Position numbers and translations under genes: made by a program. Of a stretch of DNA of 64,000 bases, positions 8,854 to 16,804 are shown in pieces (the stretch's first letter is position 1; each line of letters opens with the position of its first letter). The notes beneath the pieces were generated by a model that did no database searches, was not told the origin of the DNA, and saw only the letters and a program-made list of their open reading frames with translations. Source of the DNA: Pseudoxanthomonas yeongjuensis. Lineage in GTDB: Bacteria > Pseudomonadota > Gammaproteobacteria > Xanthomonadales > Xanthomonadaceae. The stretch covers positions 23,389-87,388 of the forward strand of contig NZ_PDWT01000009.1 in the NCBI RefSeq assembly GCF_010093345.1. The letters are read 5' to 3'.

Positions 8854-9270
8854 ATGTACTTCTGGATCAAGACCGCACATCTCGTCTTCGTCATCGCCTG
8901 GATGGCGACCGTGTTCTACCTGCCGCGCATCCTGGTCAACCTGAGCGAAACCAGCAGCCAGCCTGAGGTACAGGCGCGTCTGTTGATGATGGGGAAGAAG
9001 CTCTACCGCTTCGGCCACAACATGTTCGGTCTGGCGCTGATACTTGGCCTGGTGCTGTGGCTGTATTTCCACATCAGCGGCGGCTGGTTGCACGCCAAAC
9101 TCACGCTGGTCGTGCTGCTGCTCGCCCACTTCATCATCGCCGGACGCTGGCTGAAGGGCGTGGAGAAGGGCCTTGCGTTGCCATCCTCAAAAGCCCTGCG
9201 CTGGTTCAATGAGCTGCCGGTCTTGCTACTGGTGGCGGTCGTGTACCTGGTGCTGGCCAAGCCGTTCTGA
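8854..9270 (+). CDS. hemJ: HemJ/CopD-family membrane protein (probable protoporphyrinogen oxidase)
   Basis: 138-residue protein with four hydrophobic segments. It opens with MYFWIKTAHLVFVIAWMATVFYLPRI and ends with NELPVLLLVAVVYLVLAKPF, both closely matching the HemJ (UPF0093) pattern. The conserved His in the first helix and the RRL-like MGKKLYRF and WLHAKLTLV blocks are present. HemJ oxidises protoporphyrinogen IX in haem synthesis in bacteria lacking HemG/HemY; a generic CopD-family label is the cautious alternative. An AGAGGAAA ribosome site precedes the ATG. Confidence 0.75.
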   Translation: MYFWIKTAHLVFVIAWMATVFYLPRILVNLSETSSQPEVQARLLMMGKKLYRFGHNMFGLALILGLVLWLYFHISGGWLHAKLTLVVLLLAHFIIAGRWLKGVEKGLALPSSKALRWFNELPVLLLVAVVYLVLAKPF

Positions 9271-9281
9271 AATAGAAGACG

Positions 9282-9385
9282 CCGTAGGAGCGACGTGAGT
9301 CGCGATTTCCCGGATCCGGGATCACCACATCCAATCCGGCTTTTCGCGAACGGCTTTTCGTTCGCGACTCACGTCGCTCCTACGG
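9282..9385. repeat. REPIN, inverted pair of TAGGAGCG elements
   Basis: Arms of 24 bases, starting CCGTAGGAGCGACGTGAGTC and mirrored exactly at 9362-9385, enclose a 56-base spacer between two convergent genes. This is one of six such pairs in the window, each with its own inner palindrome (here GACGTGAGTC). Confidence 0.85.
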
Positions 9386-9392
9386 TCCTGGT

Positions 9393-11096
9393 CTATTTCT
9401 TTTCGAAGTCCGCTGGCCTCGGCAGTTCCACCGGCACGCCGTCGGCATTGCAGGTATTGGCCGCGCACAGGCGCTCGCGCAGTTTCGGCGTGGCCTGGAC
9501 GATGAAGTGGTAGATCGTGTTTTCCTCCACCGTGCCGCGCACCGCTGCGCTGCCGGGGCCGCTGGCCCAGATGCCGACATCCTCGCCGCCATGCGATTCT
9601 GATTTCAGCGGCACCAGCGATTCCTGCAGGTAGTCGGGGTCGGCGGTATCGACATTGGACAGATCCGGCCTTCCCTCGCGCGGCTCGTAACTGCTGGGAG
9701 CATGCGGGTAGCTCTTGGGCCCGGCCGGCTGCTGGTTGCTGGCGCCGGTGTTGCCCGGGCCGTTGGCGTAAGTGAGCGTGGTGAATACCTGTCCGGCACC
9801 ATCGCGCGCCAGGTCGCCAGGGACGTCGTCTTCCCCGCCCATGCCGCGGACCTTGCCTAGGATCGGATTGCCGCGGACCGGATAGCCGACGAAATTGAGC
9901 ACATGCGAATGGTCGGCGGTGACGATGATCAGGGTGTCGTCGGCGGAGGTGGCCGCGCGCGCGGCACGGACCGCATCCGACAGGGAAATGGTTTCATCGA
10001 GCGCGCGGAAGGCGTTGCCGTTGTGGTTGGCGTGGTCGATGCGTCCGCCTTCCACCATCAGCACGTAGCCTTCGGCATTCTTCGACAGCGTGCGGATGGC
10101 GGCGACGGTCATTTCCGACAGGCTCGGTTCGCCCTCCGGGCTCCGGTTGCGGTCGTGGTCGAACTGCATATGGTCGGGCTCGAACAGGCCGAGGATCGCC
10201 GGGGCCTCCTTTGCCGCCTGGAATTGCCGGGTATTCCACACGTAAGCGCCATCGGGATGCGCGCGCTGCCACTCGCCGACCAGATCACGGCCATCGAGGC
10301 GCTGGCCGACCTTGTCGTCGTATTCGGGGTCGCGTTGTCCGACTGTGGTGTATTCGCCACGGCCACCGCCCAGGGCCACGCTGGGGCCTCGCCCGAAACG
10401 TGACGATGAAAGCAACTGTTGGGCGATGTCCTTGCATCCTTGCGCCCTTGCTTCGGCAGGCAGGTCGGTGTCGTTTTCCCAGTTGCGATTGGGTGCATGC
10501 GCATACGTCGCCGCCGGAGTGGCATGGGTCAGGCGCGCGGTCGTGACCACGCCAGTGGCGAGGCCCGCACTGTCGGCGAGCTCCAGCCAGCTCAGCAGCG
10601 GCTGTTCCAGGCTGGTGGCGCAATCGTCCTTGCGCCCGGAGGCCACGCCGATCGCGCCCATGTGGCTCTTCACGCCGGTGGTGATCGCGGTCATGGTGCC
10701 GGCCGAATCGGGCGTCTGCGAATCGGTGTTGTAGGTCTTGCTCAAAGCGGTGCTGGGGAACGTTTCCCACGACAACTGGTTCTCCTCGCCCGGACTGCCC
10801 TTGCGCTGGCCTTCGAGGATGCGCGCCGCGGCGACCGTGGTCAGGCTCATGCCATCGCCGAGGAACAGGATCACGTTCTTCGCCCGTCCCTGCATCGCGC
10901 CGTTGCCGGCCGCGCGCGCGGCGCCGCTGCGATACCACCAGGCGGGGGTTTCGCCAGCGGGGTGCGCGACGGCGGGGACTTCGATGGTGTGGACTGCGGA
11001 TTCCGCGCGGCGTACGGGCGTGGCGGCACAGGAGGAAAGCAGGGTGAGGGCAAGGCTGGTCAGGACGGGGGACAGACGACGCATCATGTATTCCAT
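9393..11096 (-). CDS. alkaline phosphatase (PhoA superfamily), probable lipoprotein
   Basis: About 567 residues. The N-terminus has a signal with lipobox (LTLLSSC), so it is probably an outer-membrane or periplasmic lipoprotein. NVILFLGDGMSLTTVAAARI gives the first metal-binding Asp. TPDSAGTMTAITTGVKS carries the nucleophilic Ser. GGRIDHANHNGNAF and ADHSHVLNF supply the Asp/His zinc ligands. It cleaves phosphomonoesters to release phosphate. No Pho box could be recognised upstream. Nearby Met codons at 11087, 11084 and 11105 are possible alternative starts. The gene converges on the hemJ-like gene across a REPIN. Confidence 0.92.
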   Translation of the reverse strand: MEYMMRRLSPVLTSLALTLLSSCAATPVRRAESAVHTIEVPAVAHPAGETPAWWYRSGAARAAGNGAMQGRAKNVILFLGDGMSLTTVAAARILEGQRKGSPGEENQLSWETFPSTALSKTYNTDSQTPDSAGTMTAITTGVKSHMGAIGVASGRKDDCATSLEQPLLSWLELADSAGLATGVVTTARLTHATPAATYAHAPNRNWENDTDLPAEARAQGCKDIAQQLLSSSRFGRGPSVALGGGRGEYTTVGQRDPEYDDKVGQRLDGRDLVGEWQRAHPDGAYVWNTRQFQAAKEAPAILGLFEPDHMQFDHDRNRSPEGEPSLSEMTVAAIRTLSKNAEGYVLMVEGGRIDHANHNGNAFRALDETISLSDAVRAARAATSADDTLIIVTADHSHVLNFVGYPVRGNPILGKVRGMGGEDDVPGDLARDGAGQVFTTLTYANGPGNTGASNQQPAGPKSYPHAPSSYEPREGRPDLSNVDTADPDYLQESLVPLKSESHGGEDVGIWASGPGSAAVRGTVEENTIYHFIVQATPKLRERLCAANTCNADGVPVELPRPADFEKK

Positions 11097-11224
11097 GCTG
11101 GACAAGGGCCGATTATGCCGTGGCTACAGCGTCCTGCCGATGACAACTGGCAATTCCAGTGTTGCCGTCGCGCCAACCGATGGGCTGCGCTATCGTTCGC
11201 GCATGTTCAAAGCGATTCGATGAA

Positions 11225-12562
11225 ATGAAATCAGTGGCTGCCTGGTTCAGGATTCCGTTCTGGCAACGCGTGCTCGCCGGCTTCGTGCTCGGCGCGCTGG
11301 CGGGATGGGCGTTCGGGCCGTCGGCGGAGACCTGGTTCGGGCCGCTGGGCGACCTGTACGTGACCCTGATCAAGATGATCGCGGTGCCATTGGTATTTTT
11401 CGCCGTGATCAATGCGGTGAGCTCGCTGCATGGCCAGAAATCGATCGCCGCGCTGGCCGGGCGCACCTTCGTCTGGTTCGCGGTCACTGCGGTCCTGGCG
11501 GTAGGCGTGGGCCTGGCTTTCGGCTGGATCATCAAGCCGGGCGCCGGCGTCGGCGTGCTGCAGGTGGCATCCGACTACAAGCCCAAGGACGTGCCGGGCG
11601 TGCTCGACATGTTGCTCAACCTGGTGCCGTCCAACCCGTTCCAGGCGTTGTCGGGCGCGGCCAGCGCCAAGAGCAGCGATGGCATGACCGTGCTGGTGCC
11701 GCGCAACGGCACGGTGCTGCAGGTGATCTTCTTCGCCGGCCTGGTCGGTTTCGCCATCGTCAAGCTGGGCGACCGCGTCGCCGCAGCGCGCAAGCTGGTG
11801 GGCGAAGCCAGCGAGATCATGATCCAGGTGACCCGCTTCGTGCTGGAGTTCACCCCGCTGGGCACGTTCGGCCTGATCGCCGCGCTGGTCGGTGGCTACG
11901 GATTCGAGCAACTGCGGCCGCTGCTGGCCTTCGTCTTCGCGCTGTACGCGGCTTGCGCATTCCATATCGTCGTGGTGTATGGCGGCCTGCTGCTGGCGCA
12001 TGGGCTGAATCCGTTGAAGTTCTTCCGCGGCGCCGCGCCGGGCATGCAGGTGGCGTTCGTCGCCTCGAGCAGCTTCGCCGCGCTGCCGGTGTCGTTGCGC
12101 AGCGCCACCCACAACCTGGGCGTGGACAAGGATTACGCCGCATTCGCGGTGCCGCTGGGCGCGACCATCAAGATGGACGGTTGCGGCGCGATCTATCCGG
12201 CGCTGGCCGCGGTGTTCATCTCGCAATACGCGGGCATCGAACTGTCGCTGGCGCAATACCTGATCATCGCCCTGGCCTCGGTGCTGGGCAGTTTCGGTAC
12301 CGCCGGCGTGCCGGGTACGGCGGTGATCATGGCCACGGTGGTGTTGAGCGCCGCGGGCTTGCCGCTGGAAACCATCGGCTATCTCTACGCGATCGACCGC
12401 GTGCTGGACATGATGCGGACCATGACGAATGTGACCGGACAGATGCTGGTGCCGGTGCTGGTAGCCAAGGAAACCGGGTTGCTGGACCGGAAGATCTACG
12501 AAGCCGCGCCGACCAACCTCGGCATCGAAGAAGATCCGCTGGGCGCGGAGAAATCTCCGTGA
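11225..12562 (+). CDS. dicarboxylate/amino acid:cation symporter (DctA/GltP family)
   Basis: 445-residue inner-membrane transporter of the sodium/proton:dicarboxylate symporter family. Visible family marks are the opening KMIAVPLVFFAVINAVSSL, the serine-rich re-entrant loop AFVASSSFAALPVSL, the GATIKMDGCGAIYPALAAVF block, and the SFGTAGVPGTAVIMATVVL block of the second hairpin. It should import C4-dicarboxylates or acidic amino acids; the exact substrate is not decidable. The start at 11225 begins just before the first amphipathic helix. It overlaps the downstream acetyltransferase by four bases (GTGA). Confidence 0.92.
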   Translation: MKSVAAWFRIPFWQRVLAGFVLGALAGWAFGPSAETWFGPLGDLYVTLIKMIAVPLVFFAVINAVSSLHGQKSIAALAGRTFVWFAVTAVLAVGVGLAFGWIIKPGAGVGVLQVASDYKPKDVPGVLDMLLNLVPSNPFQALSGAASAKSSDGMTVLVPRNGTVLQVIFFAGLVGFAIVKLGDRVAAARKLVGEASEIMIQVTRFVLEFTPLGTFGLIAALVGGYGFEQLRPLLAFVFALYAACAFHIVVVYGGLLLAHGLNPLKFFRGAAPGMQVAFVASSSFAALPVSLRSATHNLGVDKDYAAFAVPLGATIKMDGCGAIYPALAAVFISQYAGIELSLAQYLIIALASVLGSFGTAGVPGTAVIMATVVLSAAGLPLETIGYLYAIDRVLDMMRTMTNVTGQMLVPVLVAKETGLLDRKIYEAAPTNLGIEEDPLGAEKSP

Positions 12563-12981
12563 GCGCGACGGAAAGCTTCCGTCTGGTCGAACGCTTCCCG
12601 GGCATCGACGATTACCGCCGCCTGCGCAGCGCGGCCGGGCTCTCGCCCAAGTCGGCCGAAGCGGCGGTGCGCGGACTCGCCAACACCTTGTACGGCGTCA
12701 GTGTGATCGACGGCGAGCGGGTCATCGGCATGGGCCGGATCATCGGCGACGGCGGCTGTTTCTTCGTCGTGGTGGACATCGCGGTCCAGCCCGAATACCA
12801 GAAGCGCGGCCTGGGCAGGCGGATCATGGACGCGCTGGACGCGTGGCTGCGCGCGAATGCGCCGGTGTCTTCCAATGTTTCGCTGTTCGCCGATGGCGAT
12901 GCGAAACACCTGTATGCGAAGTACGGCTTCGTCGAAGCCGGGCCGGTTTCGGTGGGGATGGACTATACGGTCAAGCCGTGA
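12559..12981 (+). CDS. GNAT-family N-acetyltransferase
   Basis: 140-residue acetyltransferase starting at a GTG overlapping the symporter stop. The acetyl-CoA binding motif A is VVVDIAVQPEYQKRGLGRRIM (Q-x-x-G-x-G form), followed by DALDAWLR and a C-terminal LYAKYGFVEAGP motif B. The acceptor substrate is unknown. Co-translation with the symporter may mean it acts on an imported compound, which is only an inference. Confidence 0.87.
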   Translation: MSATESFRLVERFPGIDDYRRLRSAAGLSPKSAEAAVRGLANTLYGVSVIDGERVIGMGRIIGDGGCFFVVVDIAVQPEYQKRGLGRRIMDALDAWLRANAPVSSNVSLFADGDAKHLYAKYGFVEAGPVSVGMDYTVKP

Positions 12982-12997
12982 GCGCGGCCGTGCCGGA

Positions 12998-13405
12998 TCA
13001 GGATTCGCCGCGTGGGATCGCCAGCAACCCGGCCGCCACCGCGAACGGCATCGGCAGCAATACGCCGACCACGGTCACCCATTCGGGATTCGGCATCAGC
13101 GTGGCATAGACGATCACCGTGATCGTGAGCGCCGCGCCGATCACCAGCGCCGCCGCGCCGCGATGAGGCTGCGCGATCTTCGCCGAGGTCCAGCCGCCGA
13201 GCAGCCCGGCCAGCGCCCATCCGCCGAGGATGCAGGCGATCGCCGTGGAGGGCGTTCCGGCGGCGTAGGCCGACAACGATTCCGGCGTGGCGAAATCGTC
13301 GCTGGTCGGCAACGGATACAGCTTCGCGCTGGCGTACCAGCAGCCAAGCAGAGCCAGACTGGCGACCAGCGCCCCGACAATCATTCCCAGTATCGTGCGT
13401 GCCAT
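12998..13405 (-). CDS. small tetra-helical membrane protein, paralogue 1
   Basis: 135 residues with four predicted membrane segments and a short periplasmic loop after the first. AAGGAG lies 11 bases before the chosen ATG; 24 further upstream codons lack support. It shares its plan with the protein at 13494-13910: an N-terminal LGMIVGALVASL segment, a loop of about 35 residues containing a Leu-Tyr/Phe-Pro turn, a GWALAGLLGGW segment, and a C-terminal NPEWVTVVGVLLPMPFAV segment. Function unknown. Confidence 0.7.
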   Translation of the reverse strand: MARTILGMIVGALVASLALLGCWYASAKLYPLPTSDDFATPESLSAYAAGTPSTAIACILGGWALAGLLGGWTSAKIAQPHRGAAALVIGAALTITVIVYATLMPNPEWVTVVGVLLPMPFAVAAGLLAIPRGES

Positions 13406-13493
13406 CGCCTTGTTCTCCTTGTTTGCAATGGGATATTGCAATGGGCGAAGCATGGCGCGGCAGGCGCGGGCTGGCAACCCGCCGAGGGCGTAT

Positions 13494-13910
13494 CTACGGA
13501 TTCCCGGGCGTTACCCGTGGCCCGACCAGGCGCGAAGCCAGCAAGGCGAGCGGAACCGGCAACAGGATGCCCAGCAGGTTCATCCACAGCGGGTGCGCGA
13601 TCACCATTGCGTTCATCACCGTGCCGGCGACGATGAACAAGGCCACGGCCGATGCGGCGATCCGGCGATGCTGGCGACCGATCCGCGCCGCGACCCAGGC
13701 GCCGACGAAACTGCCCAGCGCCCAACCGAATACCAGCCAGGCCTTGGCCGCGGGCGATGACATCGCCACCAGCCTGGCCAGGTCCGCTTCGGTGTCCAGC
13801 GGCATCCCGGCTGGCGGCGGGAACAACAGCATTCCGGCGGCTTCCACTCCGAAGATCACCAGCATCGCGGTGATCAGGCCGGCCACGATCGCAAGCAAGG
13901 TGCGCAGCAT
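13494..13910 (-). CDS. small tetra-helical membrane protein, paralogue 2
   Basis: 138 residues with four membrane segments, collinear with the preceding gene. Matching landmarks are the GWALGSFVGAWVAARIG segment, the MLLFPPPAGMP turn and the closing HPLWMNLLGILLPVPLALLA segment. The two genes are tandem on the same strand and probably arose by duplication. No known domain is recognised; both resemble the broad group of uncharacterised four-helix membrane proteins common in Xanthomonadaceae. Confidence 0.7.
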   Translation of the reverse strand: MLRTLLAIVAGLITAMLVIFGVEAAGMLLFPPPAGMPLDTEADLARLVAMSSPAAKAWLVFGWALGSFVGAWVAARIGRQHRRIAASAVALFIVAGTVMNAMVIAHPLWMNLLGILLPVPLALLASRLVGPRVTPGNP

Positions 13911-14025
13911 AGGTTCGCTCCTGGAAGGTTTGCGTTTGTGAATCCCCCTGCGCGAAGCATGGCCTCAAGCACACGCCGTCGCAAGCTGGCGTAACCTGTT
14001 CCCTGCCGTCGAGGAGCGCACCCGG

Positions 14026-14556
14026 ATGAGTGGCGAACAACGCGAACTGACTTTCCGTTTCCTGGCCGAGCCGACCGATGTCAACTACGGCGGCAAGGTC
14101 CACGGCGGCGTGGTGATGAAGTGGATCGACCAGGTCGGCTATGCGGCCGCGGTCGGCTGGAGCGGCCATTACAGCGTGACCGTGGCCGTGGGCGGGATCC
14201 GTTTCGTCGCCCCGATCCGTATCAGCGACCTGGTCACCGTCACCGCCACCCTGGTCTACACCGGCACCAGCAGCATGCATTTCGCCATCGATGTGCGCGC
14301 CCGCGATCCGGGGTTGGACGCGAGCCAGGCGGAAAACCGCCTGTGCACGCATTGCATCATCGTGTTCGTGGCCCTGGACGGCGTGGAAGGCAAGCCGATG
14401 CCGGTACCGGCATGGAAACCGGAAACCGAAGACGACCGCTTGCTGGCCGAATACGCGACCAGGGTGATGGAGCTGAGCAAGGGCATCGAACAGACCTTCG
14501 TCCACTACCAGGAAGCGAGCACGAAAGAAGCGGGCACGAAAAAGGCCGCGGATTAG
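14026..14556 (+). CDS. acyl-CoA thioesterase, hotdog fold (YciA type)
   Basis: 176-residue single-hotdog thioesterase. The opening strand and helix (FRFLAEPTDVNYGGKVHGGVVMKWIDQVGYAAA) include the conserved Asn/Gly turn and the helix Asp, and IRFVAPIRISDLVTVTATLVYTG is the central sheet. It hydrolyses acyl-CoA, probably helping acyl-CoA balance. The C-terminal 25 residues are a basic low-complexity tail (STKEAGTKKAAD), unusual for the family, and its last codons form one arm of a terminator hairpin. Confidence 0.88.
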   Translation: MSGEQRELTFRFLAEPTDVNYGGKVHGGVVMKWIDQVGYAAAVGWSGHYSVTVAVGGIRFVAPIRISDLVTVTATLVYTGTSSMHFAIDVRARDPGLDASQAENRLCTHCIIVFVALDGVEGKPMPVPAWKPETEDDRLLAEYATRVMELSKGIEQTFVHYQEASTKEAGTKKAAD

Positions 14557-14564
14557 GCGGCCTT
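14542..14564. terminator. terminator hairpin shared by convergent genes
   Basis: AAGGCCGC/GCGGCCTT stem with the thioesterase stop codon at the loop edge. On the minus strand it is followed by TTTTTCG, giving a good rho-independent terminator for the NlpC/P60 gene that ends at 14593. In the plus direction the T-run is poor. Confidence 0.75.
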
Positions 14565-14592
14565 CTGGCTTGCGGGCTCCCGGGCCGCCTGC

Positions 14593-15435
14593 TTACATGG
14601 TCAGGCGACGCGCCTGCATGAACTTGGCGCTCCAGTAGCCGGTGAGCAGGCTGTCCACGCGCACGTCCTTGCCGGTGCTGGGCGAATGCAGGAAGCGGCC
14701 TTCGCCGACGTAGATGCCGACATGGTTGACCCGGCCGCGATGGCCGAAGAACACCAGGTCGCCCTGCTTCAGTTCATTGCGGTTCCTGATCAGTTCGGCG
14801 TCGGTCTTGCTGGCCATGTCGCGGGAAACGCGAGGCAGGTCGATTCCCAGGGCGGTGTGGAACACGTAGCCGACCAGGCCGCTGCAGTCGAAACCGCTGT
14901 CGGGCGACGTACCGCCCCAGCGATAAGGCGTACCCAGCAGGGTCAGTGCGCGCTGGAGCACGGCCTGGACCTTGCCGCCCGATCCCGCTTGCGTGCCCGC
15001 CTGCATGATCGCGCCGGACTGGTTGAGGTCGTAGTTGGCCAGCAGGCGGCTGAGGTCGCCGGCGAACATGGCCGAGCGGTCCAGAATCGGCATGCTGTCG
15101 CTGGCGGCCAGGCGCGGCAGCAAAGCGGTGAGGGTGGCGGCGGCGGCGGCGGCGGCCTTCTCGCGGACGCTGTTCTGGGCGGTTTTCGCGGTGGCGGCCA
15201 CGGTTTCGGACCTGGCATCGCCAGCCATGGCATCGCTGGTCAAGGCGGCATCGCCGGTCAAGGCCAGTGTGGGCTTGGCGATGGGTTCGGGAGTGATGCT
15301 TGCGGGAGCGGTCTTGGCCTGGACGCAAACGCTGGTCAGGCAGAGGGCGGTAGCGCAGAAGAGGGAGCGTGACACGCTCCGGAGCGCGGAGCGGCGGGCG
15401 GCGGGCAGGCCTTTTTGCAGGTCGTCGGTCGTCAC
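14593..15435 (-). CDS. NlpC/P60 (C40) cell-wall peptidase, secreted
   Basis: 280 residues. An N-terminal export signal (SLFCATALCLTSVCVQA) is followed by an alanine-rich stalk of about 120 residues and a C-terminal NlpC/P60 domain. Catalytic residues are visible as Cys in GFDCSGLVGYV, His in RVNHVGIYVGEG and the polar third residue in FLHSPSTG. It probably cleaves peptidoglycan stem peptides in the periplasm. It is the longer of two adjacent NlpC/P60 genes in the same orientation, suggesting duplication. Confidence 0.9.
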   Translation of the reverse strand: MTTDDLQKGLPAARRSALRSVSRSLFCATALCLTSVCVQAKTAPASITPEPIAKPTLALTGDAALTSDAMAGDARSETVAATAKTAQNSVREKAAAAAAATLTALLPRLAASDSMPILDRSAMFAGDLSRLLANYDLNQSGAIMQAGTQAGSGGKVQAVLQRALTLLGTPYRWGGTSPDSGFDCSGLVGYVFHTALGIDLPRVSRDMASKTDAELIRNRNELKQGDLVFFGHRGRVNHVGIYVGEGRFLHSPSTGKDVRVDSLLTGYWSAKFMQARRLTM

Positions 15436-15541
15436 GCGGAAATCTGTGTAGCGGGCAAGGGACGGATCATGCCGTCATAAGTCGTTCATGAGGTTCAAAT
15501 TTCGTTAGCTGGACGTGAGCAAAAGCGATGGCGGTCACAAT

Positions 15542-16120
15542 TCAGTGCAGGACCCGCTTGGCACCGGAATAGTGATCCCGCCAGTAAGGCCCATCCAGCC
15601 GGTCCAGGCGGACTGTGCCGCCGGTGCTGGGCGCATGCACGAAACGCCCTTCGCCCACGTAGATGCCGACATGGCTGACGCTGCCCTTGCTGCCGAAGAA
15701 GACCAGGTCGGCGGCGGCCAGCTTCTCCGGCGCGATCCGTGGCCCCTGGACCCCGGCCAGTTCCCGCGAGGTGCGCGGCAGCCGCAGGTCCAGCATGTCC
15801 CGGTAGACATAGGTCACCAGGCCGCTGCAGTCGAAACCCGATTGCGGGGTGTTGCCGCCATAGAGATAAGGCGTGCCGACCAGGCCGATGGCCCGCATCA
15901 GCACCGCGTTGGCCGCGGCCGGATCGGCGGGCCGGACCTGGGGCCAATGGCGCTGAGCGACCGAAGCCGGCTTCGAGGGGCGGACGTTGTCGTTGCCGCC
16001 GCAAGCGCCCAGCAGCATGCAGAAGCCGGCCATGGCGGCGAACAGGAGCCCGCGGCGCCTCGTGGATCGGGCGGCAACTGGCGTGGAACCGGACAAGCCG
16101 GGATAATGCGCGGCCTTCAT
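15542..16120 (-). CDS. NlpC/P60 (C40) peptidase lipoprotein
   Basis: 192 residues. The chosen start gives a basic N-terminus, a hydrophobic stretch and a lipobox (MLLGAC) at about residue 40, so it is probably lipid-anchored. The NlpC/P60 domain has GFDCSGLVTYV, VSHVGIYVGEG and FVHAPSTGG. It is a paralogue of the gene at 14593 without the alanine-rich stalk. It is divergent from slyD with about 95 bases between the starts. Confidence 0.88.
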   Translation of the reverse strand: MKAAHYPGLSGSTPVAARSTRRRGLLFAAMAGFCMLLGACGGNDNVRPSKPASVAQRHWPQVRPADPAAANAVLMRAIGLVGTPYLYGGNTPQSGFDCSGLVTYVYRDMLDLRLPRTSRELAGVQGPRIAPEKLAAADLVFFGSKGSVSHVGIYVGEGRFVHAPSTGGTVRLDRLDGPYWRDHYSGAKRVLH

Positions 16121-16214
16121 TGCGGCCAATCTTGACCGCAATCCCCCGTGGCCCACAAGCCGCCCCTTCGCTGTCGCCCTCTCGTCGTGCGGCGCAGCCC
16201 AGCCAGAGCCGAGC

Positions 16215-16694
16215 ATGAAAATCGCAAAAGACAGCGTGGTCCGTTTCCACTACACCGTGTCCGAAGTGGGCCAGGAAGCGCTGGAGAGTTCGAACGACCG
16301 TGAGCCCCTGGCCATCCTCTACGGTCACGGCAACATCATCCCGGGCCTGGAAACGGCCATGCTGGATCGCGAAGCCGGCGAGAGCTTCGGCGTGGACGTG
16401 GCCGCGGCCGATGCCTACGGCGAGAAGCGCGATGGCCTGAGCCAGCGCGTGCCCAAGAAGCACTTCGGCGCGCAGAAGCTGGAGCCGGGCATGCAGGTCG
16501 TGCTGCAGACCAACTTCGGCCCGCGCGCGGTGACCATCGAGAAGGTCGGCATGAGCGTGGTCGATGTCGACCTCAACCACCCGATGGCCGGCAAGGACCT
16601 GCATTTCGACGTGGAGATCGTCGATGTGCGCGAAGCCAGCGCCGAGGAACTCGAGCACGGCCACGTGCATGGCGACGGCGGCCACCACCACTGA
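16215..16694 (+). CDS. slyD: FKBP-type peptidyl-prolyl isomerase SlyD
   Basis: 159-residue cytoplasmic chaperone and prolyl isomerase that also binds nickel. The start MKIAKDSVVRFHYTV, the split FKBP domain with inserted flap (ESFGVDVAAADAYGEKRD), and the DVEIVDVREAS end match SlyD. The C-terminal tail is short but His-rich (HGHVHGDGGHHH), fitting metal binding; E. coli SlyD has a longer tail. It is followed by a strong GC hairpin. Confidence 0.93.
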   Translation: MKIAKDSVVRFHYTVSEVGQEALESSNDREPLAILYGHGNIIPGLETAMLDREAGESFGVDVAAADAYGEKRDGLSQRVPKKHFGAQKLEPGMQVVLQTNFGPRAVTIEKVGMSVVDVDLNHPMAGKDLHFDVEIVDVREASAEELEHGHVHGDGGHHH

Positions 16695-16730
16695 GCGCAT
16701 CGCATGCGATGAGCGGGTACCTATGACCTG

Positions 16731-16760
16731 GGACGGCCCGCTTCGGCGGGCCGTCCGCGT
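16731..16760 (+). terminator. GC-rich hairpin after slyD
   Basis: Eleven-base stem GGACGGCCCGC/GCGGGCCGTCC closed by a TTCG tetraloop, then GCGTTTG. The stem is very stable but the T-tract is short. Confidence 0.65.
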
Positions 16761-16804
16761 TTGCGTCCCATCGATCCGGATACAGCCGATCCGAATACAC
16801 TAGC

